Positions 62,268 through 64,000 of a DNA stretch of 64,000 nucleotides are shown in pieces (within the stretch, counting starts at the first letter, position 1; every line of letters begins with the position of its first letter). The notes beneath the pieces were generated by a model that worked only from the letters and a program-made list of their open reading frames with translations, was not told where the DNA came from and made no database searches. The stretch covers positions 11,194,024 to 11,258,023 of the forward strand of contig OX359286.1 in assembly GCA_947179155.2 (NCBI GenBank). The letters are read 5' to 3'. A program made the position numbers and the translations under genes. This stretch comes from Hedera helix. Lineage: Eukaryota; Streptophyta; Magnoliopsida; Apiales; Araliaceae.

Positions 62268-62486
62268 AGACGAAAAGGGTAAGATCGTCTTTTTAAACTT
62301 TTTTTTATTATAAAAAAGTCAATCTGCTGCTCTAGCCAAAGTAGGACTTTGAAGTAGCAGTTATAAACGGTTATTACTATTTTCTACAACACTGTTCAAA
62401 AGTACGAAGTGACCATATATTTTAACAGTAGCCTTTTATAAATAGATGCCTTCTTCCCCAATCTGACTAGTTTCATCACACGCTTC
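62268..62486 (+). promoter_or_regulatory. Intergenic region and promoter of the movement protein remnant
   Basis: About 220 bases between hairpin and coding remnant, the usual size for a geminivirus half common region. TATAAATAG lies at 62437-62445, about 50 bases before the coding remnant. No clear Rep-binding iteron pair could be assigned. Confidence 0.55.
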
Positions 62487-63133
62487 ATAGACATAGAGCT
62501 TAACGTCGACGATGCTCTCTCAGGTCAAACACATAAAGCCTTCATAGAAGTCGTAGCATCGTCTGAATCACAGACGATCAAACTAACCTTTCCGTCCCTC
62601 TTCCAAAGAACAAAACAGAGGATCGCCCAAAGGGCGATAATCATCGATAGCTGCTACATCATATACAAGCCATACATCCCTGGAAACGCCACCGGAACTG
62701 TCCGACTGAGTATATATGACTGCCGTTTACAAGGTAAAGACACAGAGCAGGTCCAATTTTGTTTTTCCAGTCACTTGTCCTGTACAAATCTATTATTATG
62801 GTAACTGTTATTCGTCCTTAAAGGAAGAAGATTGCCCTTGGACGGCCAAATACAGATTAGAGAATTCTAATCTCACTTCCAAAACCTTTTATTGCAAGTT
62901 CAAAGCCAATCCAGAATTGATTACTTTTAGGCCTCCTAAGATTCAGATACTAAATCCTAAATTCAATGAAGAGCAAGTGGACATCTGGCATGTGGCAGAT
63001 ACTATACCAGACAGACAATTGTGTAGAACTATATCTATGGGACACATTCAACCTAACCAATTTGTCAGAATAGTAACATGTTTACAAGAAAAGTCTCACT
63101 CAAACGTCAACACACAGTGCGCAAGGAAACCAG
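62487..63133 (+). pseudogene. BC1-like: Endogenous geminivirus BC1-type movement protein, frameshifted and truncated
   Basis: Two overlapping + strand frames together resemble the 30K-superfamily movement protein of bipartite begomoviruses (BC1): the first frame is open 62442-62804, the second 62716-63153. Similarity covers the central core, including a short Asn-Ala-Thr-Gly-Thr run (about 62681-62695), a Ser-Leu-Lys-Glu segment with Pro-Trp soon after (about 62815-62845), and a Phe-Arg-Pro-Pro-Lys-Ile segment (about 62929-62946). The frame changes by one base between about 62730 and 62770. No in-frame ATG is present; an ATA codon at 62487 sits where a start would be expected. About 215 codons remain, against roughly 290-300 in the family; the C-terminal part is replaced at ~63133 by repeat unit 4. 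In a virus this protein would carry viral DNA through plasmodesmata; here it is dead. A movement protein from a related genus, such as the citlodaviruses, is also possible. Confidence 0.8.
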
Positions 63134-64000
63134 GTTTAATTCCCACCACCTAAAGGATAGGTTTATAGGAATCGATACTCTTGATCACGAATCTAAATTT
63201 AAAAAAAAAAATTGAGGACGAACACACCTAATTTTTGATTTTCTACGAAAAACCAATTCTTAAGGGATTTTTTATTTTTTTTTATTCTTACAAACCTATG
63301 CTCCAGACCTTCAAAAATCACGTTTTTTGGATATGATGTTAATAATCAAGTCTCCTATGACATAATTTTTTCAAAATTTTTGGATCAAGAGGCTATTTTT
63401 AAAGATTTTTTTAAGCTAAAAATATGCATTAATTCGGGGGTAATACAAGTGGTAGGGTCTGCTGTCACATCAAGAAAAATTCCCTCTGCACTAACAAAAA
63501 AGCGTCCCGTGTCCCAAAAGCTACAGAAACTCACTCCGCTGCCCCAGGTCACTTCGGAGCACAAAGTGACTTAAGCCAACACCCAGGGATACTTTCGTAA
63601 TTATGAAAAAAGTACAGAACTCCAACAAGAACAGTATTTCATCTCCAAACTGTATTATGCAACCAAAATTAAATATAAAAAAATATTTATATTTATGTAC
63701 GAAAAAAAGATGTCCCGGAATTAATAAATACAATAAAAAGAAATCATCATTACCAGCAATATAAAAACATTTCCTTAAAAATATTGACTTGCAAAAAAAC
63801 AATAAAAAAAATAAATAATATTTTTTTATTTTAAACAAAAATTATTTTCCACCCAAACAACAACAATGTTTCTCAAACCCAGATTCCGATCATCGGAACT
63901 ATTGGCCAGAATAGTGTCACAAAAATCTGGAAGAAAAAAAAAAGGCAATTTAGTTGGACTTTTAAGATTCCAACCTGACCCATAGGTATATGGGTCTTAA
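63134..64000. repeat. Geminivirus-like repeat unit 4 (runs off the window)
   Basis: Joins the movement protein remnant at about 63133 and is colinear with units 2 and 3 from CCCACCACCTAAAGGATAGG onward, through the GTCACTTCGGAGCAC block and the AT-rich block, to the window end. It lacks the hairpin on the left. Confidence 0.8.

Overview
The window is plant nuclear DNA, most likely from a eudicot. It is strongly AT-rich, has no operon structure or long intact reading frame, and consists almost wholly of nested LTR retrotransposons. The plant-specific parts are tRNA-Met primed LTR elements, a MULE/FAR1-type transposase, a plant mobile domain (PMD) gene fragment and a Stowaway-like MITE. I cannot name the species. 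I see no gene that I would call intact with confidence. 

Layout: (1) 1-2977 is the 3' part of one LTR, inserted into an LTR of a second family, called X here. (2) 2978-27777 is a pile of family X pieces in both orientations. At its centre is a complete, apparently non-coding element (10006-20142) with ~3.9 kb LTRs, a 2.4 kb internal region and the target duplication ATGGC. A solo X LTR (23700-27079) has the target duplication ACACA, and its empty site is visible elsewhere in the window. (3) 27778-41850 holds further long-LTR families (LTR C and its internal region, and a 5.1 kb solo LTR with duplication GGAAT). (4) 41838-42490 is a Ty3/gypsy RT-RNase H relic. (5) 43230-49920 is low-repeat DNA with minus-strand, exon-like lysine-rich segments, one of them tandemly duplicated, and a MITE. 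(6) 50391-58073 is a decayed MULE bounded by 26-bp terminal inverted repeats (25/26 match). It carries a PMD pseudogene on + and a FAR1/MULE transposase pseudogene on -, and it is split by a 3.6 kb non-autonomous Ty3/gypsy element. (7) 58112-64000 is the most unusual part: a mosaic of endogenous geminivirus-like DNA. It holds a begomovirus BC1-type movement protein pseudogene, a 12-bp-stem hairpin with TAATATTAC in its loop placed as in a geminivirus, and four ~1 kb repeat units that carry a second hairpin with a different stem and nearly the same loop. The units can be laid out as a circle of about 1.3 kb, the size of a geminivirus satellite. 

Nothing here works as a pathway. The history is insertion into insertion, plus capture of viral replicon DNA next to a MULE end. 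The retroelements are largely non-coding but share short, repeatedly conserved non-coding modules across families: an LTR 3' motif with an AG acceptor, TGCCCCT/TGTCCCT arrays, and internal CTAG-stem repeats. These would have depended on proteins supplied by other elements.
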